Shown here one piece after another: positions 6,185 to 14,158 of a stretch of DNA of 20,974 nucleotides. Position numbers and translations under genes: made by a program. This DNA is from a virus: positions 1 to 20,974 of the IMG/VR virus record IMGVR_UViG_3300024229_000039; one strand, written 5' to 3'. The notes beneath the pieces were generated by a model. It ran no database searches. It saw nothing but the letters and a program-made list of their open reading frames with translations, and was not told the DNA's origin. Numbering within the stretch: position 1 is the stretch's first letter; every line of letters starts with the position of its first letter.

Positions 6185-7644
6185 ATGTGCACCTTGTGTA
6201 ATTCAAAATCGAATTTTTCTCTGTTGTACATCTTGACCCTCTCTTCTGCGTGCTTAAGGGTGAAGTTCTTTTCATCCGAATAAGTTAGATCGTCAGACAG
6301 ATCGTACAACTTTGTATCTTGCCCGTTATCTGCTTTCCTCAGTCCTCTTCCGATGGACTGAAGAACCTTGACTTGAGACTTCGAAGGTGAAGCAAAAACG
6401 ATATTGTGAAGATTGCGGATGTTAATGCCAGTACTGAATGTCCCAAGACTAGCAACGATAATTGCGCCATTAGATCCCTCTACTATACCACGAATCGCTT
6501 CGCGGTCTGTAACGTCAGTGCCACCATGAACATAGAAGACTTGATCGTGCTTCTCCTTGATCATCTTATATAGCACTTCCCCGTGTTTCTCAACATACTG
6601 ATACAGCACCAGCGTGTTGCCCTGTTGTGTCAACGAAATGTTACGTATCAACTTGTTTCTTGGTTCGTGTCCGACGAGGAAGTCTACTTCTTCTTGATAT
6701 GTCCGACCTTTGTTAATTCTACGCACTTCCTTCGGATAGTCAAGCATTAACATGTCTATCTTCAATTTAGCGAGCGTACCCTTGTCCTGTAGGTCGCGAG
6801 TAAACGTCACACGCTTGGTTGGACCGAATAGTCCCTCAAGTACCAGTTTGTTCACTTGTGTCCCGTCCAGTGTACCAGTGGTACCGAAACGATACTCTGC
6901 CTCGGAACACTTGTTCATCATAGTAGACAAGGACTTTGCCTTGAACAAGTGGCATTCGTCTCCGAACACACAACCGAACGCCTCGAACCAGTCTGCTCCG
7001 AGTCGATACACTGACTGCCAAGTGGTTACGATAACTCTCTTGCTGGTCTTCTTGTCTTTACCTGAGTAGATCTTGTGTACTTCTTCCTCTACGTCCATAC
7101 CATAGTCGGAGAAGTCCTTGTACATTTGCTCTACAAGGGATGTGGTCGGAACCACAACGAGCACTGCCTTATCGTTGTTCTCGAGGTACCAACGCATAAG
7201 GTTATAGATGATGAACGACTTACCAGAACCCGTTGGAGAGAGCAGGAGACAACGCTTCCGCTCTATACCATGGGTGATTGCGTCATACTGGTAGTCGCGG
7301 GGAGCGAAAGGCATCTTCCACAGTGCTTGGGAAGAAACCAAATTCTGATGATCCACCTTGTTGCGGTCGTTGGGGAGTCCATAAGGACTATGCTTTAATT
7401 GAAGGTGGTAGTGGCGGTCAGAAGCAAACTTACATAGTTTGGTGTACAGACCTACGTTTAACTCGCAAGTCAGGTTATTGAATAAGCGAATCTTACCGTC
7501 CCACTGCTTGCGCTTGAACGCAGGCATAAACTTTGCTCCAGGGACCATGAACGAGAAGTACTCGGAAAGTTCATGCCGAACACCTGGCTCGCATAAAACT
7601 GCCATCATAGAGTGGTTCTGGAGTTGGACAGTAAGAGTTGCCAT
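6181..7644 (-). CDS. uvsW: UvsW, superfamily 2 DNA/RNA helicase
   Basis: UvsW is an ATP-dependent helicase that unwinds R-loops, branch-migrates recombination intermediates and restarts forks, shifting replication from origin-dependent to recombination-dependent mode. The 487 residues (T4: 503) carry the Q-motif region APRDYQYDA, Walker A PTGSGKS (137-143), motif Ia VVPTTSLVEQM, motif II DECH (229-232), motif III TTGT (255-258), motif V ASLGTFSTGINI and motif VI QSIGRGLRK (429-437). The N-terminal 110 residues, including KRKQWDGKIRLF, match the UvsW-specific DNA-binding region. The ATG at 7644 has only a weak Shine-Dalgarno (GAG). It lies between uvsY and the Sm-like gene. Confidence 0.95.
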   Translation of the reverse strand: MATLTVQLQNHSMMAVLCEPGVRHELSEYFSFMVPGAKFMPAFKRKQWDGKIRLFNNLTCELNVGLYTKLCKFASDRHYHLQLKHSPYGLPNDRNKVDHQNLVSSQALWKMPFAPRDYQYDAITHGIERKRCLLLSPTGSGKSFIIYNLMRWYLENNDKAVLVVVPTTSLVEQMYKDFSDYGMDVEEEVHKIYSGKDKKTSKRVIVTTWQSVYRLGADWFEAFGCVFGDECHLFKAKSLSTMMNKCSEAEYRFGTTGTLDGTQVNKLVLEGLFGPTKRVTFTRDLQDKGTLAKLKIDMLMLDYPKEVRRINKGRTYQEEVDFLVGHEPRNKLIRNISLTQQGNTLVLYQYVEKHGEVLYKMIKEKHDQVFYVHGGTDVTDREAIRGIVEGSNGAIIVASLGTFSTGINIRNLHNIVFASPSKSQVKVLQSIGRGLRKADNGQDTKLYDLSDDLTYSDEKNFTLKHAEERVKMYNREKFDFELHKVHI

Positions 7645-7667
7645 TACTCAGTTTATAAACCTTTGTG

Positions 7668-8108
7668 TTATGATCCTGCTTCAAATTGACGCCATCGGAT
7701 TACGTTTGCAATCGTTTGGTGTCTCCATTTTAGATTATCTATAATCTCTCGAAGGGTGTCTACCATTGTCTTATAGTACACAATCTTCGACTCGCTTTGC
7801 TGGATCTCTGGATCACTGTCATAGTAATACGACATATCACCTTTCATGACCTTCAACCCATCAAAGGGGTCAGGATCCCAACCGAGCGCCTTGACTTCCT
7901 CTTCAGACATTTTGCCGTTGTACCAGAGGAACTTGCTCTTGAGGAGAATCTGTTGTTTGTTTTCTGCTCGACTCAGGAGCAGTTTTGCTTGGGTGTGGTA
8001 ACCAAGGTATTTGGCGTGCAACTTGGGAGTATCACGGGAAGCGTCATCAAGTTTATTGCCAATCTCACAGTCCTGTGCCCATTGGGCAAGGATACCATCT
8101 AAATCCAT
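7668..8108 (-). CDS. uvsY: UvsY, recombination mediator protein
   Basis: UvsY loads the UvsX recombinase on single-stranded DNA covered by gp32. The 146-residue product is close to T4 UvsY (137). Features in common are a helix with KYLGYHTQAKLLLSRAE like the T4 YSKWLNKHSSIKKEMLRIE region, KSKFLWYNGKMSEEE resembling the T4 lysine-rich YYSGR part, and a C-terminal helix ending in RWRQFEAGS where T4 ends in DMRAFEAGK. It precedes uvsW, as expected in marine T4-like genomes. The ribosome site is weak (GTGAG before ATG 8108). No uvsX gene is in the window. Confidence 0.9.
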   Translation of the reverse strand: MDLDGILAQWAQDCEIGNKLDDASRDTPKLHAKYLGYHTQAKLLLSRAENKQQILLKSKFLWYNGKMSEEEVKALGWDPDPFDGLKVMKGDMSYYYDSDPEIQQSESKIVYYKTMVDTLREIIDNLKWRHQTIANVIRWRQFEAGS

Positions 8109-8115
8109 ATAAAAC

Positions 8116-8628
8116 TCACACTATGTCGAAATAAGAAAACCTAAAACTCGCAGGGAAAGTGACGTACTCAACTGATTGGTTCTGTGCCTCAAACCGTATG
8201 TCACCAACAGAAACAGGAACACAATCAATGTACTTGAAGATTTTGTTCTTGTTGTTGTGGGAAGTGAGTGCAGTGATGTGGATGTCAGCAAAGGTCGGGA
8301 CGGTGGAAGTCTTTCCAGCAAAGTTGTCCCGTGCCGTTACTTGTTCGTTGTTGACCAACCGAAGCAACCAGTTGTACATCTCTGTGTATGAGTTCAGGTC
8401 TTCGTCAAGAAGAACTTCCATTGTCAACTCACCATACTGCATTTGATTCCCAGGCATTGGCACACCAGCGACTCGTCGGAACGAAGTCTCGACAGCAGCG
8501 TTTGAAGCGCCTGGATGGTTGACTGACTGAACAAAGAACTCGAGGTTGCCGAAGTTCTTGCGGTCAATAGTCACCTTGAATCCGGTAGGTTGAAACAGAT
8601 TGATGTTTGATGTTAAACTATTACTCAT
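8116..8628 (-). CDS. Tail-tube-fold structural protein, paralogue of gp19
   Basis: This 170-residue protein can be laid over gp19 of the same window: an N-terminal F-x-V strand (GFKVTI against MFSVLVNF), a V/L-x-x-P-x-x segment (SVNHPGASNAAVE against AAQLPASTVNPVE), an FRR or FRG strand (FRRVAGVPMPG against FRGRIVKLAGD), then a LTMEVLLDED strand with a Trp-containing helix (MYNWLLRLV against AFETWMDGM), and a C-terminal YVTFPASFRFSYFDIV strand. It is therefore probably a tail-tube-like or tube-capping virion protein. Synteny puts it where some marine T4-like phages have a gene labelled gp3 (tail completion), so gp3 is an alternative. It begins a new transcription unit after the gp23 terminator, and the ATG at 8628 follows AGGAAA. 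Confidence 0.72.
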   Translation of the reverse strand: MSNSLTSNINLFQPTGFKVTIDRKNFGNLEFFVQSVNHPGASNAAVETSFRRVAGVPMPGNQMQYGELTMEVLLDEDLNSYTEMYNWLLRLVNNEQVTARDNFAGKTSTVPTFADIHITALTSHNNKNKIFKYIDCVPVSVGDIRFEAQNQSVEYVTFPASFRFSYFDIV

Positions 8629-8652
8629 TGCACTTTCCTGTGGAATGCCTCT

Positions 8653-8681
8653 ATTATACTCTATTTAGGATGAAAAGACAA
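8653..8681 (-). promoter_or_regulatory. Sigma70-like promoter after the gp23 terminator
   Basis: Minus strand: TTGTCT (8681-8676), a 17 bp spacer, then TATAAT (8658-8653). The -10 is perfect and the -35 matches at four of six. It lies immediately after the gp23 terminator and 25 nt before the tube-paralogue ATG, so it opens the uvsY-uvsW unit. No TATAAATA late box is present here. Confidence 0.55.
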
Positions 8682-8688
8682 TGGGAAT

Positions 8689-8715
8689 AAAAAAAGGGCG
8701 TCTCAAGAGACGCCC
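8689..8715 (-). terminator. Intrinsic terminator of the capsid operon
   Basis: The minus-strand transcript forms a 9 bp GC-rich hairpin, GGGCGTCTC-TT-GAGACGCCC, followed directly by a run of U residues (8695-8689). It lies about 60 nt after the gp23 stop and separates the late capsid unit from the recombination unit. Confidence 0.93.
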
Positions 8716-8775
8716 CATAAACCCTTATTATTATTTTTGGGTTTTGATCCTAGGTAGCAGGATTCTTACATCGAA

Positions 8776-10110
8776 TTACGCAGATACCATCAGGTTATCA
8801 ACGCGCATGATGCGGTAGTACTGGTTGCTCTTAGCAGCAGCAAGACCATTTGCTGGAGTAGCACCAACGAATGGGTTAGACGCCATACCATATCGCGTTT
8901 TAAACCCGATACGTGGTTGGAAGTCATTCTCGCCAACAGCGCGAACCATTTGCAGTGGTACGTATGGGCAGTAGAAAACACCTGCGTCATATGGGTTAGT
9001 ACCCTTGTATCCAACAGTTACATAGTCAGCAACAGCATATGGATCGATGTAGATGCGCATACGACCGTTCAGTACACCAGCGAAGGTGTTACCAGTGTCA
9101 TCTACCTGCAAGTTAGCAGAGATTGCTGGAGTGTAGTCAAGCATGCCAGAAGCAACAAGAGCAGTAGCAACGTCAGAAGAGACGATAGCAACGTTACCCT
9201 TACCACGACGAGTTTCCTTCGCGATAGTGTTTGCTTCACGATCAAGTTGAACCAACAGACCCTTGAACTTCTCAACCGACCAACGACCATCAGCGTCAGT
9301 GCTCAGATCGAAGATACCGTTTACAGCAGTGTTTGCAGTAGTGGCACCAGTCTTCGCTTGACTGTTGATAGTACGGATAACTTCACGGTTGATTTCAGCA
9401 AGAACTTCAACAGAAAGGATGTTAGCAAGTTCTGCTTCTGCTTCCAGACCGTGGATTGCTTTCAGGTCTTGAGCAAGTTCGATAGTGTACTCTGCCTTCA
9501 GTGCACGAGACTTTGCTTCAACAGCTGCTTTCTCGATAGTGAAACCCATCTCAGCGAAGTCACTTCCAGTGTTTCCGAGTGCTTCAGCGTCAGCAGTTGG
9601 CATACCGCCACCGACAGTTGGACCAGTACGGTCGTTGTCAATTGAAGAGTCACCGTTAGAGTCAGTCAGTCCGTCAAGACCAGAAGGTCCGCCAGATTGA
9701 GTAACAGAAGAGTCACCAGAGAATGGAGCGATTGCTTCACCAAACAGTGCTTCGTCGCCAGAAGTAGCGCCACCACGAGTAGTCTTGTACTTGCTCTTCA
9801 TAGCGAAGATCAAACCAGTAGGACCAGTCATTGGTTGAACACCACAAACGTCGTATGCCATCAAGTTAGGCATAGCACGACGTACTAATGAGATCAATAC
9901 TGGATCCCAGTTAGCAGCAGCAGGAGTAGCGTTGGCAGCAGTTTCAGTCATGAATTGTGACTGAGCGCCTTCAGCGATCATTGCTTTCTCTTGAGATTCA
10001 AGAACAGCAGCAGTTACTTTACGACGGTACTGATCAGTGATCGGTCCGGCAGTTTCTTCGTTCAGTACTGGTGCCCACTTGGCTACCAGTGATTCGTAGT
10101 TAAGTTCCAT
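8776..10110 (-). CDS. 23: gp23, major capsid protein precursor
   Basis: This is the hexamer-forming shell protein of T4-type heads. The 444 residues (T4: 521) include the hallmark block VRRAMPNLMAYDVCGVQPM at about 76-94 followed by TGPTGLIFAMKSKY, an acidic Gly/Ser-rich insertion domain near 115-180, and a C-terminal FKTRYGMASNPF segment. T4 gp23 loses an N-terminal propeptide to the gp21 protease. Candidate cleavage sites here are after E47 (AMIAE-G) or E56 (FMTE-T), leaving about 390 residues. A strong AAGGAG site precedes the ATG at 10110, and the gene is followed by a strong terminator. No late promoter is visible directly upstream, so it is probably read from the gp68-gp21-gp22 transcript or from one I cannot see. 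Confidence 0.97.
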   Translation of the reverse strand: MELNYESLVAKWAPVLNEETAGPITDQYRRKVTAAVLESQEKAMIAEGAQSQFMTETAANATPAAANWDPVLISLVRRAMPNLMAYDVCGVQPMTGPTGLIFAMKSKYKTTRGGATSGDEALFGEAIAPFSGDSSVTQSGGPSGLDGLTDSNGDSSIDNDRTGPTVGGGMPTADAEALGNTGSDFAEMGFTIEKAAVEAKSRALKAEYTIELAQDLKAIHGLEAEAELANILSVEVLAEINREVIRTINSQAKTGATTANTAVNGIFDLSTDADGRWSVEKFKGLLVQLDREANTIAKETRRGKGNVAIVSSDVATALVASGMLDYTPAISANLQVDDTGNTFAGVLNGRMRIYIDPYAVADYVTVGYKGTNPYDAGVFYCPYVPLQMVRAVGENDFQPRIGFKTRYGMASNPFVGATPANGLAAAKSNQYYRIMRVDNLMVSA

Positions 10111-10134
10111 TTATATTCTCCTTGAATTAATGGG

Positions 10135-11157
10135 TTATCGAGTAGTTTTGCGAATTGCAGTTAGGTAACGCTCCATTGAAGGAGAGGTATCTTCAGAGAT
10201 TGCTACAGGAGCAGTTTCTTCAGCGATTACTTCTTCAGTTGCGTTTGTTTGCTTGGCGAAGAATGATTCCTTGACAGTAGCGACTTTAGATGCAAATACT
10301 TCTGCGTCTTCAAATTCTACACTTTCAACAAGTTTCTCAAACTTCTCTGCCTGAGTTTCAGCAAGATCAGAAACTGCTTCAGCGACGATTGCCGCACGTT
10401 GCAGTGTCTCAACTTCTTCGCTCATAGCGATTGCATCAGCAGTAGTCTTGTTAAGTGCCTCTTCGAGTTCCTCAACTTGCTCTGCCAAATCATCAACGAG
10501 GTCAACCTTAGATTCTGGTACATCGATGTAAGACTCAGTGAACAATCCTTTCAGATTCTCCATGAAGTTCTCAGCGATCTCTGCACGTAAACCGTTCTGG
10601 ATTGCAACAGCGTTGTCTGCCATCCAGTTCTCAACCACGTAGTTCAGGTAGGAATCTACTTTCTCAACGAGTTCTGAACGCTGTACTTGAGTTTCCTCAG
10701 CAAGACGCTCTTCATAAGTAGATTCAATTCGCTCAATTTCTTCAGCGAGTTGTGACTTCAATGCCGCTTCAAAGATTACAGCAGTTTTTTGCTTGAACTC
10801 TTCGGAAAGAGTTGCTTCAGATTCGACCAGCGCATCCAGTTCTTCAGAGTAAGATGCTGCGTCTTCTGCAACAACTTCTTCTTCAGAAACTTCGATGTCT
10901 TCGCCCATCATTTTTCCGTATGAAGCTTGCAGATCTGCCTTCTTCATACTGTTCAACTTACCATACATTGCGTTGATCATGCCTGCTTTAGTCTTTGGCA
11001 TCGGATCGCTGTTCTTCTTATCACCAGTTCGTGCAGGTGCTTGAGAAGTAGAACCAGCGGCAGCAGCAGTAGCAGCTACAGATTGGTCTTCAGCGTTCTT
11101 CATGTCATGTCCTTCAGCGACAGCATCAACGAGTTCCACATTTTGCTCTTGATCCAT
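10135..11157 (-). CDS. 22: gp22, prohead scaffolding core protein
   Basis: This 340-residue, very acidic, Ala/Glu-rich protein is dominated by predicted helices and coiled coil (for example LVDDLAEQVEELEEALNK near 215-235). It occupies the fixed position between the gp21 protease and gp23. In T4, gp22 forms the internal core on which the capsid assembles and is then cut to peptides by gp21. This copy is longer than T4 gp22 (269), with an Ala/Ser-rich low-complexity N-terminal segment around residues 25-45 (SVAATAAAAGSTSQAPA). The ATG at 11157 follows AAGGAG. The assignment rests on composition and synteny, since scaffolds diverge quickly. Confidence 0.88.
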   Translation of the reverse strand: MDQEQNVELVDAVAEGHDMKNAEDQSVAATAAAAGSTSQAPARTGDKKNSDPMPKTKAGMINAMYGKLNSMKKADLQASYGKMMGEDIEVSEEEVVAEDAASYSEELDALVESEATLSEEFKQKTAVIFEAALKSQLAEEIERIESTYEERLAEETQVQRSELVEKVDSYLNYVVENWMADNAVAIQNGLRAEIAENFMENLKGLFTESYIDVPESKVDLVDDLAEQVEELEEALNKTTADAIAMSEEVETLQRAAIVAEAVSDLAETQAEKFEKLVESVEFEDAEVFASKVATVKESFFAKQTNATEEVIAEETAPVAISEDTSPSMERYLTAIRKTTR

Positions 11158-11172
11158 AATAGGACTCCTTAT

Positions 11173-11838
11173 TTAAAGGGTTTCTTTAAGATTAGAGAGG
11201 AAAGATTTGAACTCACGAGTCTGCTCGGCATACGAGTATACCTTTGCAGAAGGAGTAACGATTTCAGTCTCTTGTTCTTCACATATTTCCTGAGCGACCA
11301 GAACTCCTTTGCTCCAGACCCAGTCTACACCTTCCATAATACCATTAACGAAAGCATTCGGTGCAGATGGATCTTGTACGATATCAACCGTACTTAAAAC
11401 AAAGTCGTCTCCGACATACGAGGACCCGCCTCGTTGCTCAAGACTACCCATACCACGAGTTGAGACACCAAGGTTGACACCGCCTTCAAGCAAACCTTTT
11501 ACGATTTTACCCATAGGAGTATCAAGGATTGATGCCTTTCCGATCACATCATTGCCTTCGAAACGAAGATCAGTGATGAGATGCGAAACTTTGTCGAGGT
11601 TGACTGTTGGACCTTCAGGGTGGTTCAACTCGCCAACCGCTCGATTCTTAGATACCTGCTCTTCAACATACTTATTAACCGCTCTCTCCATAGTTTTCTT
11701 TGGATAGATACGACCATTCCGGTTCTTTTGCTCTGCTTGAGCAAACACACCTTCAATCACATAAGACTTTTCACCTTGCTCATTTTTCTCAACGATACAC
11801 TGTACGTTCTGTTCGTTGAATTCAGCAATCAGTTTCAT
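11173..11838 (-). CDS. 21: gp21, prohead core protein and maturation protease
   Basis: This 221-residue serine protease matures the prohead by cutting gp22, core proteins and gp23. It has the herpesvirus-protease-like triad region of the family: H73 in GELNHPEG, a nucleophile region GVSTRGMGS with probable S126 (S132 is the alternative), and an acidic VDIVQDPSAPNAF motif at 151-163. The N-terminus holds the NRNGRIYP motif (39-46) typical of the family. Length is near T4 gp21 (212). The ATG overlaps the stop of the 66-residue gene as ATGA. The C-terminal tail after about residue 180 may be an autocleaved segment, which is inference. Confidence 0.95.
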   Translation of the reverse strand: MKLIAEFNEQNVQCIVEKNEQGEKSYVIEGVFAQAEQKNRNGRIYPKKTMERAVNKYVEEQVSKNRAVGELNHPEGPTVNLDKVSHLITDLRFEGNDVIGKASILDTPMGKIVKGLLEGGVNLGVSTRGMGSLEQRGGSSYVGDDFVLSTVDIVQDPSAPNAFVNGIMEGVDWVWSKGVLVAQEICEEQETEIVTPSAKVYSYAEQTREFKSFLSNLKETL

Positions 11839-12035
11839 GTCAGTTCCTTGATAGCAGTCTCGATTGATTTAATAGCATCCTTTTCAGAACGGAAGGTGTC
11901 GAGAAGGTCACCGTCAATATACGCAGTAAACCCTTTAGGGGTCTTGTAGACCTGTGTGCCGATTCGCTTGTACTTCTTGCTGTGCACAAGGTTGCCGGCA
12001 GGTTTCTTATTACGTATTTCTGAAAAGGTTTTCAT
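11835..12035 (-). CDS. 66-residue protein in the gp68 position, possible prohead core protein
   Basis: This small basic protein begins MKTFSEIRNKKPAGN and continues with VYKTPKGFTAYIDGDLLDTF, then a helical C-terminus. It lies between the gp67-like gene and gp21 and is coupled to gp21 by an ATGA overlap, so a role in prohead core assembly is likely. T4 has gp68 (141 residues) in this slot; this protein is half that size and I see no firm sequence match, so the gp68 name is by position only. It has no Shine-Dalgarno before ATG 12035. Instead a TATAAATA late box ends just 6 nt upstream, so a transcript from it would be nearly leaderless. Confidence 0.8.
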   Translation of the reverse strand: MKTFSEIRNKKPAGNLVHSKKYKRIGTQVYKTPKGFTAYIDGDLLDTFRSEKDAIKSIETAIKELT

Positions 12036-12041
12036 AACTAT

Positions 12042-12049
12042 TATTTATA
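12042..12049 (-). promoter_or_regulatory. T4-type late promoter box before the gp68-position gene and gp21
   Basis: The minus strand has a perfect TATAAATA at 12049-12042, the sequence recognised by gp55. A second, one-mismatch AATAAATA lies just upstream at 12060-12053. Initiation would fall close to the ATG at 12035. The position suits late expression of the gp21-gp22-gp23 block. Confidence 0.65.
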
Positions 12050-12055
12050 CCTTAT

Positions 12056-12514
12056 TTATTCTTCAGATGAAAGAATTTCTTCTACGTCTGCTTCTGCTTC
12101 TTCGTCGCCGTATAACCCGAGAGTATCTTCTACTTCTTCGTGTTCTTCGTCTGACCCGAGGTCAATCTCAGCGACAGGTTCTTCAACCTCTACTTCAGCA
12201 ACAGGTTCTTCAACTTCTGTTTCATTGTCCAAGTCACTTATCAATGCGTCCATTGAGAAATCATCGACTTCTGCTTCAAGTTCAGCAGCGGCGTCTTCTA
12301 GATCCTTTTCGCTAACCTCTAGATCAGTTTCGCCGTTAAAGACTTGACCAGCAACTCGAACTTTCTCTGCTTCAAGGGCATCATACACCTTTGCTGACAT
12401 AAGGTCGGCAAACATCTTCTGCGAGTCCAAAGCGTTGCCACCAGCAATGGCGTCCAGCATGTCTTCAATAGAAGGGGTAATTACTTCAACATCTACAGTT
12501 TCATTATCACTCAT
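12056..12514 (-). CDS. 67: gp67-like prohead core protein
   Basis: This 152-residue, highly acidic protein matches the N-terminal pattern of T4 gp67: DMLDAIAGGNALDSQKMFAD followed by LMSAKVYDALEAEK, against LIEAIKSNDLVAARKLFAEAMAARTIDLIKEEK, and then a long Glu/Asp-rich tail. T4 gp67 is a small internal prohead component needed for correct head shape and is cleaved by gp21. It sits in the expected order between gp20 and gp21. Two ATGs are adjacent; I prefer 12514 because it is 6 nt from AGGAG, whereas 12517 is only 3 nt away. The tail holds a tandem nonapeptide repeat. It is longer than T4 gp67 (80). Confidence 0.85.
   Translation of the reverse strand: MSDNETVDVEVITPSIEDMLDAIAGGNALDSQKMFADLMSAKVYDALEAEKVRVAGQVFNGETDLEVSEKDLEDAAAELEAEVDDFSMDALISDLDNETEVEEPVAEVEVEEPVAEIDLGSDEEHEEVEDTLGLYGDEEAEADVEEILSSEE
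12171..12224 (-). repeat. Two tandem 27 bp units inside the gp67-like gene
   Basis: Positions 12171-12197 and 12198-12224 are near-identical in-frame copies that encode (E)TEVEEPVA and EVEVEEPVA. They extend the acidic tail, a typical sign of recent slippage or duplication in a low-complexity region. Confidence 0.8.
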
Positions 12515-12527
12515 CATTTTCTCCTAA

Positions 12528-14081
12528 TTACGAGTTGTTTTCTTCATCGTCTTCTGGCATATCACCAGACTCGACTTCTTTATCTATTTGCTCTTTCATC
12601 TTCTCCATTTCTTCTTCAGTGAAGCGGAAGATATTCTTCATTACCCACTCTTTGCTTAGGTAATCACCAACGTACTGTGCTGCTTGGTCCATTGTCTGGA
12701 GTTTGGATGCCAGTACTTCTGCGTCCTTGAGTTCAGTGTAGTGATTGTCTTTATAGAACTCTACACGGATACGGTTAGAGAACAACTCTTCCCAATCACT
12801 ATCAGTGATTACACCCTTCAACACTAAGTTTTGTCGCAGGATATGGAAGAACAGTTTAGAAAACCTAGAACGTAATCTAGATATAAACTTCTGAAACTTA
12901 ATCTCTTCTCGGTTGATTTCAGTAGCACGACCCAGAGAGAACGCTTGCTCTTGCTCAAGACGAGATACTGGCACATTCAGTGCTTGGTATACCTTACGCT
13001 GGAAGTAACGAACGTCATCGATCTCGCCAAGGTTCTGACCGCCTGGAAGTGTTGACACCTCAGTACCACGACCGCCTTCACGACGAGGTAACCAGAAGTC
13101 GTCAAGCATAGACATATGCTTACGTGAGTCCTTTAGTTCGCCAGTCGCTTGGTCATATACCAGTTTGTTTCTGTAACGGGTCATCAGGTCGTTTACCATC
13201 GCGTCTGCCTTACCCTTCGGCAAGTTGCCAGTATCAACATAGAAGATACGACGCTCTGGTGCACGTGCCAGACGGTAGATGATCAAGGAGTCTTCCATCA
13301 TGCGCAACTGGTTGATTGGGCGCAGTGCTTTGTGGATATGGGAAACAACCTTCTTTCTACTTTCATCAAGTAACCCAGAGGTGATGTAACTGACGGAGTC
13401 GTTGCTCAGACGTACAGCGTTGTTCTTTGGGTCAAGAGAATGCGAAGCACTGCCCTTCTTATCAGAGACTGGTTTCTCATTGTAGATGTAGAATTCTTCA
13501 ACAGAATCTACAAGAGAGATGCCTGTGTTTGGGTCGGTCTTCTTCTTGACGTTTTTAACTTTACGGATCTTGGTGGAGTCAACATAACGGACTTCTTGTA
13601 TGCCCTGTTTGAGATTGTTCTTGTCAACTACCAAGTGGTGGTACATGCGTCCGTCGACGTACCAAGAACGAAACATATCATGAGCACGTTCATTAAACAG
13701 TAACATGTCTAGGACAGTTTGAAACTCTTCGTGAATTTTGTTCTTGATATTCTTTGAGACTTCGACCGCGTCGAGGTTCAACTCAACTACGTTCTCGTCG
13801 TCAGGAATTACAATCGCCTCATTGACGATTTCTTCGATTGCCATATCGACTTCTGGGTGAGTCGCAGAAGAGCGATATTTGTTTATAAGGTCTGCTTGAT
13901 CTTTGACTTGAAGATCAGCATATATGTCCATGTGCGTTCCATAATGAAATGAGGGCGAAGTGACATATCCTGCGCCATCGTCATCAGTAGGGGCAACAAC
14001 AGATCCCATGCTGACTGGTTGGACCGCATCTTCGTCCTTCTTTGCTCTTTTAATTTCGAACCCGAACACTGACACTGCCAT
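12528..14081 (-). CDS. 20: gp20, portal vertex protein
   Basis: This 517-residue protein (T4: 524) is the dodecameric ring through which DNA is packaged and which initiates head assembly on the core. Family blocks include THPEVDMAIEEIVNEAIV near 73-90, APERRIFYVDTGNLPKGKA near 270-290, the tunnel-loop region around MLDDFWLPRREGGRGTEV, and VPVSRLEQEQAFSLGRATE near 365-385, a hallmark of T4-type portals. The C-terminus is acidic. The ATG at 14081 is preceded by AGGAAA. A terminator separates it from gp19, so it needs its own promoter; a TATAAGTA box at 14143-14136 is the best candidate. Confidence 0.97.
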   Translation of the reverse strand: MAVSVFGFEIKRAKKDEDAVQPVSMGSVVAPTDDDGAGYVTSPSFHYGTHMDIYADLQVKDQADLINKYRSSATHPEVDMAIEEIVNEAIVIPDDENVVELNLDAVEVSKNIKNKIHEEFQTVLDMLLFNERAHDMFRSWYVDGRMYHHLVVDKNNLKQGIQEVRYVDSTKIRKVKNVKKKTDPNTGISLVDSVEEFYIYNEKPVSDKKGSASHSLDPKNNAVRLSNDSVSYITSGLLDESRKKVVSHIHKALRPINQLRMMEDSLIIYRLARAPERRIFYVDTGNLPKGKADAMVNDLMTRYRNKLVYDQATGELKDSRKHMSMLDDFWLPRREGGRGTEVSTLPGGQNLGEIDDVRYFQRKVYQALNVPVSRLEQEQAFSLGRATEINREEIKFQKFISRLRSRFSKLFFHILRQNLVLKGVITDSDWEELFSNRIRVEFYKDNHYTELKDAEVLASKLQTMDQAAQYVGDYLSKEWVMKNIFRFTEEEMEKMKEQIDKEVESGDMPEDDEENNS

Positions 14082-14102
14082 TTTTTGTTTCCTATAATTG
14101 TG

Positions 14103-14132
14103 AAAAAAGCAGGGGAGATTTCCCTCCCCTGC
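14103..14132 (-). terminator. Intrinsic terminator after gp19
   Basis: The minus-strand transcript forms a 9 bp hairpin, GCAGGGGAG paired with CTCCCCTGC around a 6 nt loop (14132-14109), followed by six U residues (14108-14103). It starts 27 nt after the gp19 stop and limits read-through from the tail genes into gp20. Confidence 0.92.
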
Positions 14133-14135
14133 TAC

Positions 14136-14143
14136 TACTTATA
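14136..14143 (-). promoter_or_regulatory. Possible late promoter variant for gp20
   Basis: TATAAGTA on the minus strand differs from the late box TATAAATA at one base. It lies between the gp19 stop and the terminator, so a transcript from it would begin at or inside the terminator hairpin. Its use is uncertain. Confidence 0.35.
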
Positions 14144-14158
14144 CAGACTCTCCAAACC

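Noticed and set aside
8719-8744. AAACCC...GGGTTT dyad between gp23 and its terminator
   Set aside because: The stem is only 6 bp with a 14 nt loop and lacks a following U-run on the minus strand; the strong terminator next to it explains the region.
8917-9645. Long open frame (242 codons) on the plus strand
   Set aside because: It lies wholly antisense to gp23, has no ribosome site or family features and a Cys/Ser/Val-rich composition typical of a shadow frame opposite a codon-biased gene.
10112-10119. TATAAATG near the gp23 start as a late promoter
   Set aside because: It overlaps the start codon itself, so initiation would fall inside gp23; it is better read as an A/T-rich spacer after AAGGAG.
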